Part shown: piece after piece, positions 1 to 8,224 of the stretch
Layout of the letters: each line of letters begins with the position of its first letter
Numbering within the stretch: position 1 is the stretch's first letter
Program-made: the position numbers and the translations under genes
The notes under the pieces: model-generated
Told to the model about the DNA's origin: nothing
Database searches by the model: none
Seen by the model: only the letters and a program-made list of their open reading frames with translations
Assembly (NCBI GenBank): GCA_023460955.1
Contig: JAEWOH010000074.1
Span: forward strand, 1 to 64,000
Origin: Bacillota bacterium
GTDB lineage: Bacteria > Bacillota > Clostridia > Acetivibrionales > DSM-1351
Direction of reading: 5' to 3'
DNA length: 64,000 nt

Positions 1-816
1 GATAAGTATAGTGCCAGCAGTAATATCTATGCAATCGCTTATTTACCAATGGGAGTTAAATCAATTAAACCGTCACTCACTCTTGATGACAAAACTTATA
101 TAGGTTATGAAACTGTGCAAGCTTCAGCTGCTATTAAAATAGACGGAGAGATATCACAATTTCCTCCCGTTTCTGTACCTGTAAATATTCAGGATTATCA
201 AGCAAACAAGGGATATATAACTTTTGAAATTATCCCGAATTCCAAGAGTACCGTAGGTTACAACTTTTTAGAATGGTATAGCAACTTTTTCAGTCAGCTG
301 AAGCAAGGAAAACATACTATTTCTATAGAGCTTTCACTTAATAATTCCAAAGTGGCTGCAGGACAATTTGAGCTTGACTGGACAAATGCAGACTTGCCAA
401 AAATTAAGAAGAACCTTGAAACCTGTCAAAAGATCGCTTCTGATTACAGAGCGAATCTGAGAAAAGTTCCAGAACAGTTTAAAAACAAACACAAGGCTTA
501 TAAGGACGCAGCTCTTTCAGATGCGAAAATTAAGTCTATGTTCTTGCAGGAATTCAAGAATGCTGTAAGCATATCGAAGATGGTAAGCATTGGTGATAAC
601 TCTCAGACCTGGTACGTTGAAAAGGATGATTGGGATATACCGGTCGCCAAGTATTCAGGAATGGAGACCTGGATTATATATAAAGCTAAAGATGGTTGGA
701 GCTATATTACACAAATCAAATTCAAATGTGTATATGAAGGCGGCGGAGTCTACGGTAAGCCTTACATCTTAGTGGAATTGGATCCTGCTAAAATCGCTAC
801 TAAAAATGTTAAATAA
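1..816 (+). CDS. Unknown protein, 5'-truncated by the window edge
   Basis: The reading frame is open from base 1, so the gene starts upstream of the window; the ATG at 49 is only an internal Met. About 271 residues are visible. The sequence is soluble-looking, with no membrane segment, Cys cluster or catalytic motif that I recognise. The first half is rich in beta-type residues, a Lys-rich helical stretch follows in the middle (around residues 145-200 of the visible part), and a Trp/Tyr/Gly-rich tail contains a DGWSYITQIKFKC segment. I do not recognise the family and assign no function. It is followed by a strong hairpin terminator shared with the convergent tepA-ylzJ operon. Confidence 0.75.
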   Translation, partial: DKYSASSNIYAIAYLPMGVKSIKPSLTLDDKTYIGYETVQASAAIKIDGEISQFPPVSVPVNIQDYQANKGYITFEIIPNSKSTVGYNFLEWYSNFFSQLKQGKHTISIELSLNNSKVAAGQFELDWTNADLPKIKKNLETCQKIASDYRANLRKVPEQFKNKHKAYKDAALSDAKIKSMFLQEFKNAVSISKMVSIGDNSQTWYVEKDDWDIPVAKYSGMETWIIYKAKDGWSYITQIKFKCVYEGGGVYGKPYILVELDPAKIATKNVK

Positions 817-855
817 AACTTAGCTAATTTACTTTCGTAAATTACTATCTCCTCT

Positions 856-887
856 AAAAAATAAGATGGCATGCCATCTTATTTTTT
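856..887. terminator. Bidirectional rho-independent terminator
   Basis: A perfect 15-bp inverted repeat (856-870 with 873-887) has a 2-nt centre and A/T tracts on both sides. It serves both the + gene ending at 816 and the - operon ending at 907. Confidence 0.9.
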
Positions 888-906
888 GCTATTTAAAATC
901 AAATTA

Positions 907-1131
907 TTAATTTTTTATAACTGTTCCCGGCTGTAACATGGTATCAAGAAAGTGTAAGGGATTTGTACTGAGAATCCGTTCAACCCTCATTTCATCACGT
1001 CCTGATTTGAAAGCAAGCACCTTAACACCATTTACCAACACTTCTTGATAGTCTATATTTGTGCTGTTATTATTAAAATAACTTATGTCGGGAAAAACCA
1101 CCGATGGTTCATATATAGAATAAAGTATCAT
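907..1131 (-). CDS. ylzJ: YlzJ-like protein
   Basis: A 74-residue protein resembling the YlzJ-like family of Firmicutes: an N-terminal MILYS stretch, a short acidic middle and a C-terminal LQPGTVI segment. The function of the family is unknown. The start ATG overlaps the stop of the ClpP-like gene upstream (1128-1131, ATGA), so the two are translationally coupled. In Bacillus the ylzJ gene also lies beside tepA/ymfB, and this synteny supports the call more than the short sequence does. The bidirectional terminator at 856-887 ends the operon. Confidence 0.7.
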   Translation of the reverse strand: MILYSIYEPSVVFPDISYFNNNSTNIDYQEVLVNGVKVLAFKSGRDEMRVERILSTNPLHFLDTMLQPGTVIKN

Positions 1132-1883
1132 TGCAGCATTCCCTCTTCCTTTGGTACATTTGTCTTCTTCCTGTTCATCTCTATTAGTTCATTCAATTTT
1201 CTGATTGCGTCCGATAACCCGCCTACCTGATCAATCAAACCAATTTTTGCAGCTTCTTCTCCAAATAAAACTGTTCCTACATCATTTGCAAGTTCACCTG
1301 TTTTAAGCATTAATTCTCTGAATTTATCCTTACTGATTTTAGAGTGGCTTGATACGAAATTGACGACTCGTTCCTGCATTTTATCGAAATATTCGTAAGT
1401 TTGTGGAACTCCGATTACCATTCCATTAAGCCTGATTGGATGAATTGTCATAGTTGCAGAACCGGCAATAAAAGAATAGTCAGCAGATACAGCCATCGGG
1501 ACTCCTATACTGTGTCCACCACCCAGAACTATTGATACAGTGGGTTTTGAGAGGCTTGCCACCATTTCTGAAATTGCAAGTCCTGCTTCTACATCGCCAC
1601 CTACTGTATTCAGTATCAGCAGCAGTCCTTCAATCTGCTTGCTTTCTTCTATTGCTACCAGCTGAGGTATAACATGTTCATACTTTGTGGTTTTATTATG
1701 AGGAGGCAATAATATATGTCCCTCGATCTGACCAATTATGGACATGCAATGGATATTACTTTCCTCCTTTGGTAAATTTGTCGTGCCCAGTTCTTTAATT
1801 TCCTGTATATTTGCAATTTCCTCCTGTTGCTCAACCGGCTGGTTTTCAGGTGAATCATTATTATATTTGTGTTGTCTATTCAC
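1128..1883 (-). CDS. tepA: ClpP-family serine protease, TepA/YmfB type
   Basis: A 251-residue cytosolic ClpP/crotonase-fold protein of the translocation-enhancing protein family. Residues 1-45 are a charged, probably disordered extension. The ClpP fold follows, with a Gly-rich NTVGGDVEAG turn near 92-101, a presumptive nucleophile Ser125 in GGGHSIG and a His148 in the TIHPIR segment, corresponding to the ClpP Ser and His positions. The start is GTG at 1883 because GGAGG lies six bases upstream and no better ATG exists. It is coupled to ylzJ. B. subtilis TepA has been linked to protein export and spore proteins, but the substrate here is not visible. Family call firm, exact role inferred. Confidence 0.85.
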   Translation of the reverse strand: MNRQHKYNNDSPENQPVEQQEEIANIQEIKELGTTNLPKEESNIHCMSIIGQIEGHILLPPHNKTTKYEHVIPQLVAIEESKQIEGLLLILNTVGGDVEAGLAISEMVASLSKPTVSIVLGGGHSIGVPMAVSADYSFIAGSATMTIHPIRLNGMVIGVPQTYEYFDKMQERVVNFVSSHSKISKDKFRELMLKTGELANDVGTVLFGEEAAKIGLIDQVGGLSDAIRKLNELIEMNRKKTNVPKEEGMLQ

Positions 1884-2050
1884 TTAACCTCCGTTCCGCT
1901 GCAGTGCAGCAAACACTTGTAATTAAAAGGCTCTTGAATTATTACTTTATTTTTATCTTATATTATTATTAAGAAATTTGATAAAAAAATACGCAATCTA
2001 ACCAGAATACTGTAATAAAGCAAACTATTTATAAATGTTAAAAGTAAAAT

Positions 2051-2086
2051 GCCTCGGAGTTTTATCCTCCGAGGCAGCTATTTTTT
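2051..2086. terminator. Terminator hairpin after dpaB
   Basis: A 9-bp GC-rich stem (2051-2059 with 2067-2075) has a 7-nt loop. T6 follows on the + strand; on the - strand the following run is AT-rich but less uniform. It lies directly downstream of the dpa operon. Confidence 0.75.
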
Positions 2087-2104
2087 AAATTAATAAAAGG
2101 TTAA

Positions 2105-2695
2105 TTATGGTTTATTGGCTAAAATCATCGGTTGTATTTGGCAATGCTGCTGAGCATTTAATATCGTTGGAAGAATCTGATCGAAATCAGCCACTAGTGA
2201 TGTACATTTTTTTATTGGATCATCCTGTCCAAATGGCACCATATAAATATTCTTCATGTTAAGCAAAATTCCGATATTTCTTGCGTTTGCTCCCAGCCCG
2301 TCATTAGTAGAAACAGCTATAACAACTGGCCTCATGTTCCTCAAATGAGCTTTACAGGCCATAGTAACAGACGTATCAGTTATCGCATTAGCTATTTTTG
2401 AAATTGTATTACCTGTACAGGGCGCAATAACCAATATATCAAGTAAAGCCTTTGGACCTATGGGTTCAGCATCGACAATACTGCTTATGGGCTGTTTACC
2501 TGTTATAGTCTGTAATGTATTTTTAAATTCGTCTGCCTTATTAAACCTTGTATCATAGTTACTGACAGACTCTGATATAATTGGAATAACGTTGGCACCT
2601 TCGTTGACCAATTTTTCTATTTGAGGAATGGTTTTAGCAAAGGTGCAAAATGAGCCTGTAACAGCATACCCGATATTAACTCCTTTCAATAACAT
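2105..2695 (-). CDS. dpaB: Dipicolinate synthase subunit B
   Basis: A 196-residue flavoprotein-like subunit of dipicolinate synthase (SpoVFB), which together with DpaA turns dihydrodipicolinate into dipicolinic acid in the mother cell for loading into the forespore. The fold is that of the flavoprotein family: an N-terminal GYAVTGSFC segment with a Ser/Thr-rich loop, an IAPCTGNT phosphate-type loop near residues 92-99, and a later ANARNIG segment. The gene follows dpaA with 2 bases between the coding regions, as in other spore formers. The length is normal. Expression is expected to be mother-cell specific, but I could not identify a convincing sigma-K promoter. Confidence 0.93.
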   Translation of the reverse strand: MLLKGVNIGYAVTGSFCTFAKTIPQIEKLVNEGANVIPIISESVSNYDTRFNKADEFKNTLQTITGKQPISSIVDAEPIGPKALLDILVIAPCTGNTISKIANAITDTSVTMACKAHLRNMRPVVIAVSTNDGLGANARNIGILLNMKNIYMVPFGQDDPIKKCTSLVADFDQILPTILNAQQHCQIQPMILANKP

Positions 2696-2697
2696 AG

Positions 2698-3573
2698 TTA
2701 TACCCCCAACTCTTCAATAATATTAAATACCGTATCCTTAATGAATTCTGCAGCTGTAACAGGGGCAACTTTTCCCGGGAGCGATAGCGCCCAGATGGCT
2801 CTAAGTCCAAGTTCCTTCGCTCTATCAAAATCAACTCCGCCCGGTTTTGATGCGAGGTCGATAATCAGGCACTCCGTGTTCAATAATTTTAATATGTCAT
2901 TATTTAATACAATTGATGGAATGGTATTAATTATAACATTCATATCTTTTACAGTCTGCGATATTTCTGACAAACTTACAGGTTTATAACCACAACTTTT
3001 AATCCATGCAAGGTCTGCATACTTGCGTGCCTCAACGAAAACATTAGCTCCTATTCCCTGAAGCATTTTAGCTAATGTCTTTCCTATCCTCCCGTATCCT
3101 AAAATCAATATATTACTATTATGTAAAGTTATCGGCATTTCCTCCATTGCTATCTGTATGGCGCCCTCAGCCGTAGGAATAGCATTAAGTACTGCCATTT
3201 CCTCTCTTTCAAGCATATCAACATTATATACGTTACATACTTGGCCAAGGTGAACAATTTTATCACTTATTCTTCCTGCTATGAATAGTTGGTTTTTATT
3301 CATACATTTAAATACATCGTGTATGGAAATTTTATCGCTGTGGAAGGGTGCATTTATAAATTCATTATCATTTGAACATGGTATGGGGCCTATTACAACA
3401 TCTGAACCATTAACGGCTTCCTCTATTGTATTGCTTTGCTTGATTTTTACCTCAAAGCTGGCTTTGTTGAATCCATATATATTAACTGAATTTCCTTCTG
3501 CAGCAATTAATTCAGCCAATTTAACATTTCTTAGGTCTCCCCCTATAATACTAAAATTCTTTTTTTCAATCAC
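2698..3573 (-). CDS. dpaA: Dipicolinate synthase subunit A
   Basis: A 291-residue NAD(P)-dependent subunit of dipicolinate synthase (SpoVFA). Two Rossmann-like parts are visible: an N-terminal GGDLRNVKLAELI dinucleotide loop and a central ILGYGRIGKTLA loop typical of the hydroxyacid dehydrogenase-like domain, followed by NTIPS and IDLASKPGG segments characteristic of DpaA. The start is GTG at 3573, with GGAGGG 8 bases upstream. It is followed directly by dpaB, and the pair makes the dipicolinic acid of spores. The presence of this pair shows that the organism forms endospores of the type in which DPA is made by a dedicated synthase. Confidence 0.94.
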   Translation of the reverse strand: MIEKKNFSIIGGDLRNVKLAELIAAEGNSVNIYGFNKASFEVKIKQSNTIEEAVNGSDVVIGPIPCSNDNEFINAPFHSDKISIHDVFKCMNKNQLFIAGRISDKIVHLGQVCNVYNVDMLEREEMAVLNAIPTAEGAIQIAMEEMPITLHNSNILILGYGRIGKTLAKMLQGIGANVFVEARKYADLAWIKSCGYKPVSLSEISQTVKDMNVIINTIPSIVLNNDILKLLNTECLIIDLASKPGGVDFDRAKELGLRAIWALSLPGKVAPVTAAEFIKDTVFNIIEELGV

Positions 3574-3684
3574 TAATAGACCCTCCGTTTCCAGGACTGG
3601 ATATTAACTATTTATGACGACTAATACATTTTATGTAGAGGTCAGATACCTAGTGACTGTCCAATTTAAGGGAAAAAAATAAAA

Positions 3685-3715
3685 ACACACAGGCTTTATG
3701 GCTTTGCCTGTGTGT
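3685..3715 (-). terminator. Terminator after the M16 peptidase gene
   Basis: A 10-bp perfect stem (3685-3694 with 3706-3715) is followed on the - strand by an almost pure T tract. It lies 17 bases after the stop of the M16 gene and isolates it from dpaA. Confidence 0.88.
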
Positions 3716-3731
3716 CGAGTATTAACCTATT

Positions 3732-4973
3732 TTATATTTTTATATCCCTTTTAAGGTTTCCTACAGCTGATATACTTAACTTTTCGTAATTAAATACTAC
3801 ATCAATAATTTCTCTTACGTTTTCCATTGTAATTCTGTCCATCTTTTCCAAGACTTCTTCAGGAGTATTAATTCTCCCCAACAGCAATTCTGATTTACCG
3901 ATACTGTTCATTCTGCTGTTAGTGCTTTCAAGTCCAAGAATATAATTACCTTTTAGCTGTTCTTTTGATTTATTGAGTTCATCTTTCGTTATACCCTTCT
4001 TGAGCAATACATCTATTTCCTTTTTGGTAAGGTCAATTACCATTTGAAGGTATTCGGGATTCATTCCGGCGTAAATCATAAACAGCCCGGCAGTCTTATA
4101 GGTAGATGGATATGAGTATATAGAGTATACAAGACCTTTTTCTTCTCTGATCTTCTGAAAGAGTCGTGAACTCATTCCACCACCGAAAATATTGTTAAGA
4201 GCCAGTAGTGAGTATACCCTGTCATCACCATGTTCAATTCCCTTAAAGCCCATGCAGAGGTGAACCTGTTCAGTGTCCTTTTCCCTGATGATTTTATCAG
4301 TACGATATTCAGCAGGTAAATAGTTCTGTTCATATGCCTTCTCTGACTTCCATTTACCGAAGTAAGTTTTGACACTTTCCAGCAGCTTATCTTCATCAAA
4401 ATTACCTGCAACAGAAACAACCGTATTATATGGAGTATAATTATCTACCATATACTGATTTATCATTTTCTTATTAAATCTGTCAATACAGTCCTGAGTG
4501 CCCAAAATCGGAAAGCCTAAAGAATTGCCACTCCAAACCATTTCAGAAAAAATATCATGAACCAGCTCTTCAGGAGTATCTTCATACATTCCTATTTCTT
4601 CAACTACAACTTTCTTTTCAACTTTTATATCATTGCTGGCAAATTTGGAGTTGAACAGCATATCTGATAATAACTCCAGCGAAACATTAAGGTGTGTATC
4701 TAAAGTTTTAGTGTAGTAGCAGGTGCATTCCTTCCCTGTAAAGGCATTTATCTGCCCTCCTATGGCATCTATGCACTCCGCAATCTGTTTAGCAGAGCGA
4801 TTATTTGTACCTTTAAACAACATATGTTCTATAAAGTGTGATATTCCATTGTTATCAGGGTGTTCGTTCCTTGAACCTGTACCAACCCAAACCCCTACCG
4901 AGACTGATCTGACATAGGGGATCTTTTCGTAGACCAACCTCAAACCATTATCCAGTAAAATTCTTTTATACAT
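3732..4973 (-). CDS. M16 family zinc metallopeptidase
   Basis: A 413-residue peptidase of the M16B (processing-peptidase-like, YmxG/MlpA) family. The inverted zinc motif HFIEH is at residues 46-50, and the downstream acidic ligand region (VVEEIGMYEDTPEE) lies about 75 residues later. The C-terminal half carries the FGGGMSSRLFQKIREEKGL segment typical of the second M16 domain. The start was moved to the ATG at 4973 because GGAGG lies 6 bases before it; an upstream in-frame TTG overlaps that site. In Bacillus a similar gene lies just downstream of pnp, as here, but a terminator separates the two. Probable cytosolic peptidase; the substrate is unknown. Confidence 0.92.
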   Translation of the reverse strand: MYKRILLDNGLRLVYEKIPYVRSVSVGVWVGTGSRNEHPDNNGISHFIEHMLFKGTNNRSAKQIAECIDAIGGQINAFTGKECTCYYTKTLDTHLNVSLELLSDMLFNSKFASNDIKVEKKVVVEEIGMYEDTPEELVHDIFSEMVWSGNSLGFPILGTQDCIDRFNKKMINQYMVDNYTPYNTVVSVAGNFDEDKLLESVKTYFGKWKSEKAYEQNYLPAEYRTDKIIREKDTEQVHLCMGFKGIEHGDDRVYSLLALNNIFGGGMSSRLFQKIREEKGLVYSIYSYPSTYKTAGLFMIYAGMNPEYLQMVIDLTKKEIDVLLKKGITKDELNKSKEQLKGNYILGLESTNSRMNSIGKSELLLGRINTPEEVLEKMDRITMENVREIIDVVFNYEKLSISAVGNLKRDIKI

Positions 4974-5038
4974 CAAGTCCTCCAAAAGCTGTATTATATT
5001 TAGACTTAGTCACTAAAACAATAAAAAAATAGTAAACT

Positions 5039-5064
5039 GGGCGTAAACAATTATGTTTACGCCC
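5039..5064 (-). terminator. Terminator after pnp
   Basis: A 10-bp perfect stem (5039-5048 with 5055-5064) is followed on the - strand by a T-rich run. It separates pnp from the M16 peptidase gene. Confidence 0.85.
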
Positions 5065-5140
5065 TAATATACATTTAAACCTTATTGCTGTTCTCTAGCA
5101 ATGATAAAAGTTTATTAATTTATAATTAGAACCAAATTAA

Positions 5141-7255
5141 TTATTTTGCATCCTCTGGGCTGTTTTCGTCAGCCATTGCGTCTTTCCTTGACAGGTTGAT
5201 TCTGCCCTGTTTATCTATTTCAGTAACCTTAACAAGTATTTCGTCGCCGATATTAACTACATCCTCAACTTTATCTACTCTCTTTTTGTCAAGTTTTGAA
5301 ATATGAACAAGTCCGTCTTTTCCTGGTAAAATCTCAACAAAAGCACCGAAGGTGGTAATTCTTACAACCTTACCCATGAATATTTCACCGGGTTCGATTT
5401 CCTTCGCTATGCCATGAATTATTTTCAGAGCTTTTTGAGCTGCTGCAGCATCAGGAGTAAGAATGTATACTCTGCCATCTTCTTCAATATCAATCTTAAC
5501 GCCTGTTTCAGCTATGATCTTATTGATCATCTTTCCACCAGGTCCGATAACATCTCTTATCTTTTCAGGATCAATATTGGTTGTTATTATCTTTGGAGCA
5601 TAATCAGAAAGCTCTTTTCTTGGTGCAGGAATAGCCTTCAGGATTACATCATTTATTATCTGCAAACGTCCGATCCTTGTAAGTTCAAACGCCTGACGAA
5701 TGATTTCGTAATTCAGCCCATCAACCTTTATGTCCATTTGGATAGCTGTGATACCTTCTGTTGTTCCTGCAACCTTAAAGTCCATATCTCCAAAAAAGTC
5801 TTCTATACCCTGAATATCCATAAATGTTACAAAGTTATCAGGATTTTCTTCGTCGATAACAAGACCTGCTGAAATTCCGGCAACAGGAGCTTTAATTGGT
5901 ACGCCTGCGTCCATAAGTGCCAGTGTACTACCGCAGACACTTCCCTGTGAAGTAGAACCGTTAGACATCAATACCTCAGAAACAAGTCTGAAAGCATATG
6001 GGAATTCGATTTCTGATGGAATTACCGGTACAAGTGATCTTTCTGCAAGAGCACCGTGACCGATTTCTCTTCTTCCAGGACCTCTTGAAGTTTTGGCTTC
6101 ACCAACACTATAACCGGGGAAATTATAATGGTGCATATATCTCTTGGTTTCTTCAGTATCAATACCGTCCATTTTCTGAACATCGCCCATTGCACCGAGA
6201 GTGATTGTGGTCAATACCTGAGTCTGACCTCTCTGGAATAAACCTGAGCCATGTGTTCTTGGAAGTATACCAACTTCAGCTGAAAGTGCTCTTATTTCGT
6301 CAAGACGTCTTCCGTCTACACGCTTGCCTTCCTTAAGTATATATTCACGGACAACCTTCTTTTCCAATTTGTATATTGCTTCGTTTATTTTGCTCTGCAT
6401 ATCAGGAAACTGTTCTGCAAGCGCAGCCTGAGTTTCCTCTGTTAATTTATTTACCTTTTCATCTCTGTCCTGCTTGTCTGTTGCAAGCACTGCCTGACGC
6501 ATGGTTTCATAACCAAAGGCCTTTACTGCTGCAAACAGGTCGGCAGGTACTTCTGAAGATTCATAAGCAAATTTGGGCTTACCTATTTCTTTTACAATGT
6601 CGTTAATGAAGTCACAAATCTTTTTGATTACCTCATGTCCTTTTTTAATTGCATCAAGCATCACATCGTCTGGAACGATATCTGCTCCTGCTTCAATCAT
6701 TGTAATCTTTTCCTTTGTTCCGGCAAGTGTAACATACATCTTGCTTTTTGCGCGCTGCTCTTCATTAGGGTTTATAATTACTTCATTATCAATAAGACCC
6801 AGCACAACGCCGCCGATAGGTCCGTTAAAAGGAATGTCTGAAATGCTGATTGCTACAGAAGCACCGATCATTGCAGCTATTTCAGGCGAATTATCCTGTT
6901 CTACAGACATTACTGTATTTACAACAGCAACATCGTTTCTCAGATCCTTTGGAAATAGTGGTCTGATTGGTCTGTCAATAACTCTGGAAGTCAATATAGC
7001 CTTTTCTGAAGGCTTACCTTCTCTTTTGATAAATCCGCCAGGTATTTTACCTACTGCATATAAACGTTCTTCATAGTCAACACTGAGAGGAAAAAAATCT
7101 ATTCCGTCTCTTGGTGAAGCAGATGCAGTAGCTGTAGACATTATTACAGTGTCTCCATATCTGATTAATGCCGCACCGTTAGCCAGCTGTGCTAATTTAC
7201 CTGTTTCAACAGTAAGCGTTCTGCCGGCAAGTTCCATACTAAATGTTTTTAACAT
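5141..7255 (-). CDS. pnp: Polyribonucleotide nucleotidyltransferase (PNPase)
   Basis: A 704-residue 3'-5' phosphorolytic exoribonuclease that acts in RNA turnover, often in a degradosome. Two RNase PH domains (about residues 10-230 and 310-545) flank an all-helical linker. A KH domain follows, with its IGPGGKMI loop near 568-575, and then an S1 domain around 620-690 (GKVVRITTFGAFVEILPGKDGLVHIS). The length is normal. The start ATG has AGGAGG 6 bases upstream. It lies downstream of rpsO, the usual order, but a terminator and a hairpin element lie between them, so it probably has its own promoter. PNPase commonly regulates itself through its own leader; the leader here is structured. Confidence 0.97.
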   Translation of the reverse strand: MLKTFSMELAGRTLTVETGKLAQLANGAALIRYGDTVIMSTATASASPRDGIDFFPLSVDYEERLYAVGKIPGGFIKREGKPSEKAILTSRVIDRPIRPLFPKDLRNDVAVVNTVMSVEQDNSPEIAAMIGASVAISISDIPFNGPIGGVVLGLIDNEVIINPNEEQRAKSKMYVTLAGTKEKITMIEAGADIVPDDVMLDAIKKGHEVIKKICDFINDIVKEIGKPKFAYESSEVPADLFAAVKAFGYETMRQAVLATDKQDRDEKVNKLTEETQAALAEQFPDMQSKINEAIYKLEKKVVREYILKEGKRVDGRRLDEIRALSAEVGILPRTHGSGLFQRGQTQVLTTITLGAMGDVQKMDGIDTEETKRYMHHYNFPGYSVGEAKTSRGPGRREIGHGALAERSLVPVIPSEIEFPYAFRLVSEVLMSNGSTSQGSVCGSTLALMDAGVPIKAPVAGISAGLVIDEENPDNFVTFMDIQGIEDFFGDMDFKVAGTTEGITAIQMDIKVDGLNYEIIRQAFELTRIGRLQIINDVILKAIPAPRKELSDYAPKIITTNIDPEKIRDVIGPGGKMINKIIAETGVKIDIEEDGRVYILTPDAAAAQKALKIIHGIAKEIEPGEIFMGKVVRITTFGAFVEILPGKDGLVHISKLDKKRVDKVEDVVNIGDEILVKVTEIDKQGRINLSRKDAMADENSPEDAK

Positions 7256-7307
7256 GCTAGTCCTCCTAAAAAATAAATTTTAGAAAATCCCGTTAAAGAT
7301 TTTCAAT

Positions 7308-7346
7308 ATGCGGAGAGAAGTTTTATATCAAATACTTGCTCCGCAT
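7308..7346 (-). promoter_or_regulatory. Inverted repeat in the pnp leader
   Basis: An 8-bp perfect stem (7308-7315 with 7339-7346) with a 23-nt loop lies 53 bases upstream of the pnp start. In enterobacteria, a leader duplex of pnp is cut by RNase III for autoregulation. Here only the stem is seen; the function is inferred. Confidence 0.35.
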
Positions 7347-7347
7347 T

Positions 7348-7458
7348 CATATGCTATTTAATACTATAGACTGTAGCATGTAGATTCTAAGTCAAAACTC
7401 CTGTGTTTTGGCTCACAATCTACCTTCTACTGTCCATAGCCATATGCTGATATTAATA
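7348..7458. mobile_element. MITE-like imperfect hairpin flanked by a near-duplicated sequence
   Basis: Two 35-nt arms (7364-7398 and 7405-7439) match at 28 of 35 positions as an inverted repeat around a 6-nt centre. Directly outside them, CATATGCTATTTAATA (7348-7363) and CATATGCTGATATTAATA (7441-7458) look like diverged copies of one target sequence. There is no open reading frame and no T tract, so a terminator is less likely. It sits in the pnp-rpsO gap. The arms contain AGTAG/GTAGATT words also seen in the tandem repeats at 48.9 and 61.5 kb. Confidence 0.5.
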
Positions 7459-7561
7459 TTATTTGTAGTTTTTTAATTCTTATTAAATTCTTACCTAATT
7501 AAAGATATATAAATTTTACCACATAGATTATGTAAAATCATCTTTTTAGCCAAAATTAGAA

Positions 7562-7585
7562 ACAGGCAGGCCTTAGCCTGCCTGT
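7562..7585 (-). terminator. Terminator after rpsO
   Basis: A 10-bp perfect stem (7562-7571 with 7576-7585) with a 4-nt loop is followed on the - strand by a T-rich run. It lies 11 bases after the rpsO stop. Confidence 0.9.
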
Positions 7586-7595
7586 ACTATAAAAA

Positions 7596-7859
7596 TTACT
7601 TTCTGAGACCAAGTTTCTCAACAATAGCACGATATCTTTCAATATCATTCTTTTGAAGATAGTTTAAAAGCCCTCTTCTGGCACCAACCATCTTAAGAAG
7701 ACCTCTTCTTGAGTGGTGATCCTTCTTGTGAGTCTTTAAATGATCATTGAGGTGATTGATTCTTTCTGTAAGAATAGCAACCTGTACCTCAGGTGAACCT
7801 GTATCACCTTCATGAAGCTGATACTTTGTAATGATTTCCTGCTTAACTTCCTTAAACAT
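7596..7859 (-). CDS. rpsO: 30S ribosomal protein S15
   Basis: An 87-residue small-subunit protein that binds 16S rRNA early in assembly. The typical S15 helices are all visible: GDTGSPEVQVA at residues 19-29, the LNDHLKTHKKDHHSRRGLL RNA-binding helix pair around 37-55, and the C-terminal LNYLQKNDIERYRAIVEKLGLRK. The start ATG has GGAGG 6 bases upstream. It is a single-gene unit bounded by its own terminator; the leader upstream of it contains a candidate autoregulatory structure. Confidence 0.98.
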   Translation of the reverse strand: MFKEVKQEIITKYQLHEGDTGSPEVQVAILTERINHLNDHLKTHKKDHHSRRGLLKMVGARRGLLNYLQKNDIERYRAIVEKLGLRK

Positions 7860-7898
7860 GTTGTAACCTCCATTAATAAATAATTAGTTTAAACGCCA

Positions 7899-7945
7899 TA
7901 AACCATGTGTCGGACGGAGAACCCGGAAACATAGTTAATGGTTTA
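7899..7945 (-). promoter_or_regulatory. Structured rpsO leader, candidate S15 autoregulatory element
   Basis: An 8-bp perfect long-range stem (7899-7906 with 7938-7945) encloses a GC-rich core (TCCGGGTTCTCCGTCCGA on the - strand) in otherwise very AT-rich DNA, about 40-85 bases before the rpsO start. S15 is known to bind structured leaders of its own mRNA in several bacterial groups. The assignment rests on position and structure only. Confidence 0.45.
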
Positions 7946-7959
7946 AATTTATACCTTAG

Positions 7960-8224
7960 GTATTTTAGCACATTTCATAATTATTTACAATAATTAATTT
8001 CTTAATCAGTACCAACTTAGTTAAACCAAATCAAATAGAAAAACAATTGATTACATGTAATCAGCATGAACATATATAAATAAAACATACATTTAAAATA
8101 AAACATACATTAATTAGAATATTTTAATAATTTTTGATCCTATTATATGGACACAAATTATATGGAATATATTGCAATAAAATAATATAATTAGAATATT
8201 AATTAAAACCAAGGAGATTTACTT
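7960..8224. other. AT-rich divergent intergenic region, nothing definite
   Basis: The stretch between the rpsO leader and the moxR start holds no ORF with a ribosome binding site. It is strongly AT-rich with short direct repeats (AAATAAAACATACATT appears twice around 8080-8110). It must contain the divergent promoters of rpsO and the moxR operon, but I could not choose one hexamer pair with confidence. Confidence 0.5.

Noticed and set aside
4973..4985. TTG start of the M16 peptidase at 4985
   Set aside because: This codon overlaps the GGAGG that serves the ATG at 4973.
5414..5872. 152-residue ORF on the + strand within pnp
   Set aside because: Antisense shadow of a strongly conserved gene; no ribosome binding site.
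6573..7076. 167-residue + strand ORF in pnp
   Set aside because: Frame mirrors pnp codons and has no start signal or homology by eye.
7375..7445. Rho-independent terminator in the pnp-rpsO gap
   Set aside because: The stem is long but has no T tract; rpsO already has a separate terminator at 7562-7585.
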